Source: Notospermus geniculatus
Taxonomy: Eukaryota > Nemertea > Pilidiophora > Heteronemertea > Lineidae
Reading direction: 5' to 3'
Length of the DNA: 64,000 nt
Assembly (NCBI GenBank): GCA_002633025.1
Contig: NMRB01000356.1
Location: 243,916-307,915 of the forward strand
Below the pieces are notes generated by a model, which saw only the letters and a program-made list of their open reading frames with translations, was not told where the DNA came from and did not search any database. This document shows positions 55,330 to 64,000 of this stretch, piece by piece (position 1 is the first letter of the stretch; each line of letters starts with the position of its first letter). The position numbers and the translations under genes are program-made.

Positions 55330-56060
55330 TGACTTCTTTTCAGTGGCAGGAGTGGACTTGCATGATACATCAGCAACAACATCAAAATGCACACCACCAG
55401 AATGAACAAGGTAGACAGCAGGAACGTTTGTTTCAGTACGTGACTTGCCTGATTTTGCAGTGTGACGAAGCCATTTCCACTCATTATGTACATTTCTTAG
55501 TGGACTATATATATATATCTGTTTCTAACAAACTACAGGTTGCAAAGATTTCTGTTTCTGTTGCCCATGTGCCTGGCTGAAGCATTTTTGTTCTATTCAA
55601 GTATTCAAAAGGGCGTTCACCAGCTTGAAATGTATGGAGTGTTTGAATGTGTTGACAAACTAAGTTCCGTACAACATGGTGGTATTCTTGAGTTCCTGTT
55701 AAAATGTACGATATGCATCGAAAGAAGCAATTTCCATCACCAATGATTGATACATGACGACATGGACTAGATTCAAGCAAAGGCACTGGAGGGTGGGATG
55801 TAGTACCACATAATGGTGTTGTCACCAAGCGTGGATCAATTTCAGGAGCAAATGGCAAGAGCTGTTGTAAACAATTCTGTTGCCATTCTTTGGTAGGTGG
55901 TACATAATAAAACTGTTCCTGTACAAATCGATCACACAATTCCATGACGTCATCATTGGTACTACTAGTAAGTATGGAATCTTTTACTGGAAAAGATTCT
56001 TTACCAGAACACAATTCTATATCTTGCCATGGGCGTTTCAGTCCGCTTGAATCATCAAAC
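55330..56060 (-). pseudogene. First OTU cysteine protease domain of the Helentron protein
   Basis: The exon starts at acceptor cccctttag|GTTTGATG (56060). It encodes FDDSSGLKRPWQDIELCSGK, then RHVSIIGDGNCFFRCISYIL (the OTU D-G-N-C box) and WATETEIFATCSLLETDIYI. A run of TA repeats near 55515 breaks the frame. In the next frame the domain continues YSPLRNVHNEWKWLRHTA, VPAVYLVHSGG and VHFDVVADV, giving the catalytic His. The active-site Cys and His are thus both present, on either side of the frameshift. OTU domains cleave ubiquitin-like tags. Their job in Helentrons is not known. Open sequence continues to the repeat array. Confidence 0.85.
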
Positions 56061-56268
56061 CTAAAGGGGTTCATGTTCATCATTAGTGTGAAGTACAGTA
56101 ACAAAATACAAGGCAATTAACAACACTTGAGCATGGGATACAGAAATGAAAACCTAAAGTGTACAAATAAGACCATGGAAAGCAAATTACTTGATTGGTA
56201 TCATCAACACCAAACGATATCACAGAGACACATAGCACCAGTAACGCAAGATATTATATCATCATCAC
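56061..56268 (-). other. Predicted intron near the 5' end of the Helentron gene
   Basis: The donor ACAG|GTGATG at 56269/56268 and acceptor cccctttag at 56061 bound a 208-nt intron. The phases agree: two bases (AG) before and one (G) after make an Arg codon. An upstream acceptor ttttttcctccag at 56351 suggests a spliced 5' UTR. Confidence 0.55.
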
Positions 56269-56336
56269 CTGTTCGCCGAAACTTTGTTTGGAGTGGTCGT
56301 GTTTTGAACATCAGCAAGCGACTGTGTAGCAGCCAT
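56269..56336 (-). CDS. Helentron 5' coding exon
   Basis: From ATG 56336 (context gaacgATGGCT), 22 codons MAATQSLADVQNTTTPNKVS-AN and two bases lead to the donor at 56268. It joins in phase with FDDSSGLKRPW of the OTU exon. It is preceded by a strong polypyrimidine tract and AG, so it is a second exon of the transcript. An alternative start inside the intron read-through (MNMNPFRFDD) is possible but weaker. Confidence 0.5.
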
Positions 56337-56856
56337 CGTTCAGGAAAGACCTGGAGGAAAAAAGAAATAGAATATACGTGTACTTCATTCACATGAGAAT
56401 CATTTTCTACACTGCACGCTTGATGTCAATATGTTGTAGTTACGTAAGTCGTGTTCAAAGATTGAACATGGTGACTGTTTACATAATAAACACAAACGTC
56501 AAAACACCTTTACAAAAGATACCAACTACATGTATTTAACTCTTTAGGCCTCAGTGGGTAAAAAGTAAATGGTCAGATCCTTCGGCTAGTTCACAACTTG
56601 TTATTAAGATGGCGCTCGCATCGGCCAGCGCAGGCTGGCTTGAGGATCGATCATCGAGATGCAAGCATAAAGTTCCGCAAAATATTTAATGAGCCAGATC
56701 CAATTTTTGTGAAATTTCGCAGAGTTCACTGAGGGGTTTCTATGCGGCTGGTGACGGCCGTTATGAGGCCTGAAGGGTTAAAAGATGGGTTAAACTGCCA
56801 AGGCGCATATTTATGCAATTTTGCAGTAGTGTATTGTTTAGCTCCACATGCCATAT

Positions 56857-57236
56857 TAGCCGTGTTTACACCTGAGGAAATTGCCGGTCCTGACCCGGCT
56901 CTGACCCGCCTTTTTTGCGTTTACACCTATGAAAATCGGATCCGGATTAAAAATTGCCGGACTAATTTAGCCCGCTTTCGCTCGGCGGGTCTGATCCGGA
57001 TTAGACTTTAGCCCGGCAATTTCAAAGGTGTGGACAGAAAAATGCCGGGCTAAAACGTTTACTGAGCCCACCGACAGGTGTCGGTCTGCTAAAATTGAAT
57101 GGGTGGTGTGTCGATAAATAGCATCGCCAGCGTCCAGTATCGTAAGACGAATAATAGGTGTGGACAGAAAATTCAATGGATCCGGGTTAAATTCGAACCC
57201 GGGCCTGGAAAAATTGCATAGGTGTAAACACGGCTA
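56857..57236. mobile_element. MITE, ends TAGCCGTGTTTACACCT
   Basis: Inverted ends AGCCGTGTTTACACCT with ATT on both sides, with interior words such as 'aaattgccgg', 'gatccggatt' and 'gcccgg' facing each other. It belongs to the group of elements whose ends read (G)GCC..GTTTACAC. Confidence 0.75.
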
Positions 57237-57342
57237 TTGTTCACTGTCATCGTTAGAAAAGATTTGCATGAACGGAGAGTTGTCAAAGCGTCGTAAATAA
57301 CATAAGCCCGCAGGACTGGCCACATACAATGAAAGTACATAC

Positions 57343-57520
57343 CAAGAACAAAATATCCAAAAGTAGCCAGACGTTCAGGAAAAAGCAGTACTCTTGCTGC
57401 GAGGAATGCTGCAAGAAATGAAATAACATAGCAATGTGACTGAATAGGAACAAAGCATCTGTTGCAAAGACAAGTAACTAGCCTCTTAATGAAAAACTGT
57501 TTTTCCAGTGGTGCTTTCAT
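57343..57520 (-). CDS. Weak candidate exon of a membrane protein
   Basis: From ATG 57520 the frame reads MKAPLEKQFFIKRLVTCLCN, then CYVISFLAAFLAARVLLFPE and RLATFGYFVLG to a GTATGT donor. The hydrophobic segment with a basic flank looks like one membrane pass. The pattern vaguely recalls the repeated segment of TMEM135/Tim17-like proteins, but the match is too short to name. No partner exon is found. It may be chance. Confidence 0.3.
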
Positions 57521-57594
57521 GGCTGGTGGAGGTCACAAGTAACTAATGAAGTGGCCGATGGACGATAATGTATCTCAATTAGCATGAAATGGTC

Positions 57595-59363
57595 CATGGA
57601 GCATGTGCTCACCCGTTTGGACATCACTGTAATAGTGTAATGACAGAGAGAGGTACATGTCAATTATGAGTAATCTGGGTCACGTCATTCCCAAGTTGTA
57701 GGACTTCAATTATTCAGTTGGGTTATGCCACCTGATTTTCCCACCTGATTTTCAGGTAACGCCACCTGCTGGCCATATTGGACGTCCAATCAGGCTAAAA
57801 CTTCACATACACATAAAGGTCATCTACAGGGAGCCACATAGCACATTGGAGTGCTGTGGGTCAAGTCGTTCCTGAGTTATAGCACATTTGACAATTTTTA
57901 GGTTTCTTCGCTCTCGATTCACTTTAAACACTTCTTATGAATACGGCCCAGTGTGTTTTAAAAAACAGGAAACCGATATTAATTTATATGCATACCTGGA
58001 AAATATTGTGATGCAACACCAAGTTTTGCAACTCAGGTCAACAAATGGTTGATCAGACTGTCGTCAACGTCAGTGATGTCTGAAAGAAAACCAAAAAATA
58101 CCATTAATTTACAAAGTAAATAAACAAGCACCACACCTGCAACGAAAAAACCAAACACTGCATCTAATTGGAGACTTTCCTGCCATTAGGGGTAATGCTC
58201 CTACAACATAATCGCAGGTGACATCACAGAGATTATATGCATACCTGGGATATATTGCGACGCAACACGAAGTTTGCAACTCGGTCAACAAATGGTGGAT
58301 CAGACAGCTGCCACAACGTCAGTGATCTCTGAAATGAAATGGTCCATGGACCATGTGCTCACCGGGTTGGACATAATACTGTAAAACGGGAAATTTTTGC
58401 GGATGGTTTTTTTCGCGGACCCTGCTAAGTATTTCTGCCCCAGAATAATATTTTGCGCCTTTATAATTTGCGGACAGTTCGGCGCCGCAAAAACCGCAAA
58501 ATTAAAACGCATTGCAACAAATTCACAGAGCCGTAGACGTGATTTCCCGGCATTCAGGCCACCATCATCCTCTATGGGAAGCAGTTTCATTCATAAATAC
58601 AAGCAGTTTCAAGAGCCCCGAAGTTCCATGTGCTCTTGTTTTGACTGGAGACTGACCACGTGGCTTTGTTGTGTCTGGTTTGGGACCGTAAGTATTCGCC
58701 GCTAATGACGGCCGCCTCATCTTCAACGCGAGTATCGGATGATCAGAACACTATTCTGAATGTGGAGTTTACCGAGTTGCAAGTTTCAGCGCGATTTATT
58801 GGCAAGTACTAGCATTATGATAATTGTGTCTTATTTTTGCGGTCGTGCCGACAATGTTGAACGGAAAACATTTTTACGCGTATTAAATTTGCGGATGTAA
58901 TAGGACCGCAAAGACCGCAAAATTAAAACGTCCGCGAAAATTTCCCGTTTTACAGTAGTCTAATGACAGAGGGAGGTACATACCAGTTATGAGCAATCTG
59001 GGTCAAGTCATTCCCGTGTAGGACTTGGATGATTTTTGGGTTTATGCCACCTGGCAACCATATTGGATGTCCGATTGGGCCGGAACTTCACATGCACATG
59101 AAGGTCATCTGCAGGGGCCACATAGCACATTGGAGCGCTTTAGGTCCAAGTCGTTCCGGAGTTAAAGCACTTTGATGATTTTCAGGTTACGCCACCTGGC
59201 GGCCATATTGGATGTCCAATCGGGCCGAAATGACCTAGGGGTATATATGTACCAAGTTTCAGATCAATAGCTTCAGCGGTTACGAAACGTGCCCTGCTAA
59301 CGGACAACGACGGACGACGACGGACGCACAACCATTGTATAAGCTCACCACGGTGAGCTAAAA
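57595..59363. mobile_element. Repeat family ending CACGGTGAGCTAAAAA, two partial copies
   Basis: Left-end words 'ccatggagcatgtgctcacc' (57595) and 'ccatggaccatgtgctcacc' (58345) start two partial copies. The shared body has 'gccacctggcggccatattg' and 'aaggtcatctgcaggg', and the right end at 59330-59363 reads gctcaccacggtgagctaaaaa. The family matches 7801-9170 and 20305-20530. A TA-target MITE (58379-58955) is inserted. Confidence 0.65.
58379..58955. mobile_element. TA-target MITE, ends CTGTAAAACGGGAAATTTTT
   Basis: Inverted ends CTGTAAAACGGGAAATTT, flanked by TA (58377-58378, 58956-58957). Subterminal 'gccgcaaaaaccgcaaaatt' is repeated near both sides. There is no transposase. Confidence 0.88.
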
Positions 59364-59369
59364 AGCAAA

Positions 59370-60530
59370 CAATATAAATATTTCACACTATAGTTACTTC
59401 GTGCAAATTGACAAAGATGTCATTTTGCCAATCGGCTGACTTGACAAACACTTCAGATCTGACACAGATTTCTTGTCCTTTTGACGAATAAAATTACATT
59501 TGGTGAAAACTAGCTGAACAAGAGAACCCAGGGGTGGCTGTCCAGCCCTACAATAATCGACACCACCACCAAATACCCACCAGCGCTTATACTGGGCAAA
59601 TTGGGGAACTACACTTTGTACACAAACTCCTGTGGCTGAGTATAACGTCTCTATCCAGTACTACAAATAATATAGCAGCATAAAGATTGTATGCATTATA
59701 CCTACATGTAAATATCTTGAGACAAGAACGAACTTTGCAACTCAATCAACAGAAGGCTGATCAGACATGTCAGACAGTCGTCAGTCTCAGTGACCTCTGA
59801 AAAATGAAACAAATACCACATATAAACATGATAAACATTACATAAAAACTACTGATAATGATAAATAAAAAGGCAATTTCCAGAGTGTTTGCGAATTTTC
59901 GACCCCAACCGGGGTCTTCTTCAGGCTGGAACTTTAGAATCCGAAACTCTAGAACAGACTGAGCTGAAACCCAAATGTAGGCATGAAGTATCCCATCCAA
60001 ACAGGACGTGACAGCAATTAAGGAAAGAAACGAGTAGAAGCCCCAAAAGGTGGTTGCTCAACCTAACAGAAAAGTAATTAGTGAATGTAAGGCTTGACTA
60101 GGCTGAAGGGAAAATATAGAAACTACTGATGTCCCATCGATGGCGCACCAAACATGTCGTTACGACGGTGCAATGCATTAACATGTGCTAAATGTACATG
60201 TACGTCACTCATGCAAATATGCCACAAGTCCACAAACGTTTTGAATACCGCATTGGCCAATCAGAAGCGCGCAATTGCTTCAGCCCGGCATCACTGAGCG
60301 ATTCGCAGCAGTGACGTCGGTAATGGAGGCCGGGTCGAAGGGGAGATTCTTCCATAAAATTATGAAATAAATGGTGCGAATTGAGGGCTTTGAATTCGAA
60401 GTTGGGCAGTAAAGTGGATTGTTTGTGAAAATATAGACGTCACTGCATCCTCGGTGAGCAGTAAGTTTGTTGAGATTCGACGCTGAAATCGGGTCAGAAG
60501 AGTTGCATACCTTGTCTTTTTAGGCTCAAG
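59370..60530. other. Gene-free stretch
   Basis: I see no supported exon here. It holds the partial hairpin-repeat copy at 59876-59965 (see 9655-9805) and otherwise unique A/T-rich sequence. The 60240-60350 part is slightly CG-rich. Confidence 0.5.
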
Positions 60531-60533
60531 TAT

Positions 60534-60646
60534 GGTATAGCGGGCCAAGTCGTGGGAAGTGCACTGAGTGTGTACATGTGTGTACACGGGGAATAAGCGG
60601 CAATGTATGGAGATGTGTCACTTCCCATGGCTTGGCCCGCTATACC
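60534..60646. repeat. Foldback with arms GGTATAGCGGGCCAAG
   Basis: Two ~28-bp arms (ggtatagcgggccaagtcgt and complement, two mismatches) surround a ~57-nt loop. Confidence 0.7.
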
Positions 60647-60722
60647 AGAATTGACCCGGCTGACACTTACAGTATGTCAGTAGGTCTTCATCACCATGCT
60701 TTAGGTATTTTAATTCAACGTA

Positions 60723-61461
60723 AGTATAAGGGAAATGAGGGGATCCAGATAGACGACTTTTTGTATCGGCAACAGGGTTTTTGCTAAAATTTAAGCATTT
60801 TTCCTTGAAAAGTGAGCATGTACTGCTAACTTTTTCCTCGTCCGTTTTAGACCCTATAAATGTATTACCAATAGATAGAAATATGGCACCTCTGAGTCAG
60901 ATAGGCTTGATTTGAACATTATATGTTGTCACTGTGTTGTAGAAATGACATATTATGTCCATTTTGCCCAAAATCAACAAATTTGCCGTTTTTACAACAA
61001 ATATGAGTTTAATGATGTTCTAATCATGCCTATCTGACTAAGAGGTGCCATATTTCTATTTATTGGTAAGACATTTATAGGGTATAAAACAGACGAGGAA
61101 AAAGTTAGCAGTACATGCACACTTGAATTTGTAATAGAATTCCATAAACATTTGTAATAGGAGTTTGTGTAGGATTTCATATAAATGCCAATTATGGGCA
61201 CTTCGGGGGGTCGGATTTGAAGGGACTTTTTATGAGATGTTTGGAGGGGTATACTAAACCATATAAAGCAAAAAGAAATTCTGTTGCAATTTGTTCTAGG
61301 TCAAATCATATTTTTCCTGGACTAATAATTTTGGCACTTTTCATGGGTTTTTCGACATTTGAAAAATCGCACTTTTCAAGGAAAAATGCTTAAATTTTAG
61401 CAAAAACCCTGTTGCCGATACAAAACGTCGTCTATCTGGATCCCCTCATTTCCCTTATACT
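60723..61461. mobile_element. 739-bp foldback transposon with 6-bp target duplication
   Basis: The ends read AGTATAAGGGAAATGAGGGG, with arms of ~95 bp almost perfect (one-base differences). A second inner pair ('gctaactttttcctcgtccg' near 60828 and complement near 61092) extends the fold. The flanks are AACGTA at 60717-60722 and 61462-61467. No coding sequence is seen. Confidence 0.9.
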
Positions 61462-61469
61462 AACGTATG

Positions 61470-62580
61470 ACCACTAGGCCTACGACACTACAAAATCATG
61501 ACCTTTAACTATACATGATTAGGCATAGGCTACCAGCTTCACTGAATATGACTAGCTGACTGACTCGTGCATGTTCAACGCCGCCATTTTGTTTGTTGAC
61601 AAAACACGCTGTGCTGAAAAAAAACACTCTCGGCTGGGCAGAAGATAAAGCCCTATGGGCCCCAACACAGGCCGTATTCCTTACCATATCGCGGCATACG
61701 ACCATCGCGACATCAATACGAAACATTCACGGCCTACACAATGTGAAAACCACGAATGTCCAACGTGGCATGGCACACAACGCACACTGCATGTCCGCTA
61801 TATACACCCAATGCACATGGATGCACTGCTGAATGATAGGCCTGCGTACAATGGCGGAAAACGCGTCTGCTGATGATGAGAACCGGATATGATGAATGTG
61901 ACAACACGGTGCAAAAACACATAATTTGATGACTTTCTCGTCTGACAGATTGCAATGAGAAGCGTTAGGCCTTACTGGTGAAAATATGTAGCCGCAACAT
62001 ACCCATTTCACGATGTGTGAGAGGGAGTCAAGGAGTCATTTCATTTCTTTGTTTAGCCTAGTTCCGGCACCGCGACGCGAGAGTTGCGCCGGAAAAAGGG
62101 GAAAAAACAAGAGTTTCACACGACAAAACTGGCAGAAAACCCTCCGGTGTTCTCATCAAGTGCTAAACATTCATTAGCATTAGTTATTTCATACAACCTA
62201 CGCTTCTTACATTCATGAAATCCGATTTTTTTCGTGAAACTTACCTCCAACCACATTGACTGAGTTGCACGTGTGCCCGCATTGTCAGCGGCCTCGGTCT
62301 CACCTGCGGACTCCGTCGGTAAATAGGGGCCTTGTGAAAACCCCGCATGGATTTTAACCAATCGGATTCATTTCTTAATTATGAAATCGGTAGAAAACCA
62401 CAAAATGCCCGAAAAAACATATTAATCGCAGAATAATCGGCTTTATTATTAGCCCGGACACTACTAGGCATAAAAAGTTACCTATACCAGCTGAATGTTT
62501 TGAAAGGCGATAATGATTTAGCACCGAAAAGTGTGTCGAAAGCTCATTTTGGACCGAATATAATGGTCACTTAAAGGGAC
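61470..62580. other. Gene-poor stretch with one weak exon
   Basis: No clear transposon ends. A CG-rich patch with 'caacgccgccattttgttt' (61577) could be a promoter-like element. The only exon-like signal is at 62245-62361. Confidence 0.4.
62245..62361 (-). CDS. Weak candidate first exon
   Basis: 39 codons from ATG 62361, MVKIHAGFSQGPYLPTESAG ... QSMWLE, end at a consensus GAG|GTAAGT donor in phase 0. A CCAAT-type word (gattggtt, minus strand) lies at the start. The peptide matches nothing that I know. Confidence 0.3.
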
Positions 62581-62989
62581 TATAGGCCCACGTGAACCAA
62601 TACTGGGGCTGCAACCTGCACACTCCTATAGCCAAAGTAAAAGATGAATAGATAGAAGGAAAAATGGGAGTAAAAGCCGAGGTGAGCGACCCCTGCGAAC
62701 TCACTGGCCAGAGTATGGAAATGAGAATGGGCAATAGGAGAACTAGGTCTTAGCGGCCGCACGCCACTCAACCTGGTAGGAAAATTGGTACTGAGGGGAA
62801 AGAAGAAAATGTGTAGTATGTCATACCAAACTTGGCAGGTACTGCCACTCAAGCTGGAAAAGGTATTGGTAGTATGCCTGAGGGGAGTTATGTGGTTAGC
62901 AGAACTCAGCACCGGGTGTTTAGACCATGACGGCCATGACGGGTGATGGTTTTTAAGGGTCAACGACGTCCACTGCAATTTTGATCAGC

Positions 62990-63480
62990 GGAGGGTCGTC
63001 TCATTCAGACATGTCTCCAGTATATGTTGAGCATCAGGTCCTTGACAAAGTGTCGTGGCAGTTTGAAGTGAGCAGTATCGAGCAGTCACGGTCATCCTCT
63101 TTCACTAACCTGATGTTGGACTTGTGGTTGTTCTTCCTTCTACGGAAGTGCATGGTCTGTCCGACGTACTCGTTGATTGGGCATCTCGTACATGTGATGG
63201 AGTAAACAACATTTTTGATGTCACAATCCGTGGGTCCCTCTTTGATCTCCGGAATGCAATGAAGGGTGGCTCAGGACAGCAGTCCTTCATGGAGGGGTTC
63301 AGATGAAGTATACCAGTAGGAAAGAAGCGGCAAGCGATAGCAGAGATGTCTCTCTGGCAGTCCAGGGTGATAAGTGAGAACTAAGGGGATCCTGCGGGTT
63401 TTGGAGGACTTCTGGTTGTCTTGAACACCACTTCCGTCAGCACTGTGGTTGGTAATGGACGCCATGCCAACCAGAGTGGT
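62990..63480 (-). pseudogene. Penelope-like retroelement fragment with GIY-YIG endonuclease
   Basis: Minus-strand reading gives SSKTRRIPLVLTYHPGLPE, typical of the region after the Penelope reverse transcriptase. In another frame it gives NVVYSITCTRCPINEYVGQT followed by MHFRRRKNNHKSNIRL, the GIY-YIG nuclease core (Y..Y-G-Q-T...R...H). The frame change between them and the early end (SRT stop) show decay. Penelope-like elements encode one RT-GIY-YIG protein, and here only its last ~150 residues remain. Confidence 0.75.
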
Positions 63481-63574
63481 AACTAGTAGGGCTGCTAAGG
63501 CCCAAAAAATGGCCAAATCGTTCATTTTGTGATAAAAGCACCAAATTTGGCACAGACGTGGAATGGGTCATTAC

Positions 63575-64000
63575 CTTTAATTTAAGGACGGGAGCCCCGA
63601 CGAAATCGCCCCCTAGTGGCCGCCATCTTGGATTCCAATATGGCCGCCATTTTGGACACCTTTTTCCACATATCTCGAATTCTAATAGAGATAGAAGCAT
63701 AATTCCAAGACCTATACCCACATTTTCGGGGTCGACGAATCGAACGGTGCCATCGGAAATGACGTCACATGTCCGCCATATTGGATTCCAAGATGGCCGC
63801 CACACCAAACGTTTTGGAGCATAACTAATAATCCTGAAGAGATACTTTGATCAAACTTGGGGGATCGGGAGAGTTTGGTGACATCTTAAGGCTAAGCACG
63901 GGAGCCCCGGAGAAAACACCCTGCTGTGGCCGCCATCTTGGATTCCAATATGGCCGCCATTTTGGACACCTTTTCCCCCATATCTCGAATTCTAATAGAG
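63575..64000. repeat. ~310-bp direct repeat running off the window
   Basis: The block 'acgggagccccg' to 'tctcgaattctaatagag' begins near 63589 and again near 63897. Both contain 'ggccgccatcttggattcca' and 'atatggccgccattttggac'. The second unit is cut by the window end. Confidence 0.85.

Larger units (their letters stand above)
42685..56350 (-). mobile_element. Helentron-type rolling-circle transposon (decayed, nearly full length)
   Basis: In minus-strand order the element has a 5' exon, OTU domain, 28-residue repeats, degenerate OTU, zinc segment, HUH Rep, PIF1 helicase, EEP endonuclease, then an RPA-like gene and a satellite. Rep plus helicase defines Helitrons, while a C-terminal endonuclease and OTU domain define the Helentron branch. 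Terminal sequences could not be fixed, and the limits given are the outermost recognisable parts. Frameshifts near 55515, 55237, 48241 and 45555 and insertions at 53405-53887, 52608-52780 and 49132-50043 indicate a dead copy. It lies downstream of the WD40 gene and may separate it from later exons. Confidence 0.85.

Noticed and set aside
45235-56116. Treating the OTU and RPA frames as host genes
   Set aside because: Same strand, same order, shared decay, and known association of OTU and RPA-like proteins with Helentrons make a transposon origin more likely.

Overview
This window is animal nuclear DNA. Protein-coding sequence is split into short exons with GT/AG introns, gene density is low, and transposable elements fill most of the space. 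Ambiguous bases and a 30-N gap (20275-20304) mark it as a draft assembly. The ciliary/centrosomal genes, Helentron and Penelope elements and many TACATGTA/TACCGGTA motifs suggest a marine invertebrate, perhaps a deuterostome. That placement is a guess from style, not a computed result.

Left part (1-30870). A unit of about 14-16.5 kb is present twice in direct orientation: copy 1 at 1-16487 (cut by the window edge) and copy 2 at 16813-30870. Each copy carries the 5' part of a minus-strand CEP128 (centrosomal protein 128) gene. A short first exon of an unrecognised plus-strand gene lies head to head with it. The copies are alignable but differ by many clean transposon presence/absence events and by recurrent 5-11 bp insertions at TA dinucleotides. 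Copy 1 has lost the CEP128 initiator exon, replaced by transposon-like DNA. Exons 2-5 are intact in both. The rest of CEP128 would lie left of the window. Either this is a true tandem duplication or two haplotypes were joined in assembly.

Middle (30871-42300). A dense nest of palindromic MITEs (31218-33180) is followed by a plus-strand gene for an EF-hand plus WD40 protein of the WDR49/WDR64 type. It has one 3651-nt coding exon (33456-37106) and a short second exon (39572-39706). The intron is full of MITEs. A LINE 3'-end fragment lies at 41560-41780.

Right-centre (42685-56350). The most striking object is a large minus-strand Helentron-type rolling-circle transposon. In coding order it shows a spliced 5' exon; an OTU cysteine protease domain with its catalytic residues; an array of 28-residue repeats; a second OTU-like domain that has lost its Cys and His; a zinc-binding segment; a HUH Rep domain; a PIF1-type helicase; an endonuclease/exonuclease/phosphatase domain; then a separate RPA-like OB-fold protein; and finally a ~2.2-kb satellite of ~120-bp units. 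At least four frameshifts and three insertions (a SINE with a telomere-like insert, a short insert, and a 912-bp MITE) make it a dead copy.

Right end (56400-64000). This holds palindromic and TA-target MITEs, a repeat family ending in AGGTGAGCTAAAAA-like sequence, a 739-bp foldback element with a 6-bp target duplication, a Penelope-like GIY-YIG fragment, two weak candidate exons, and a ~310-bp direct repeat running off the edge.
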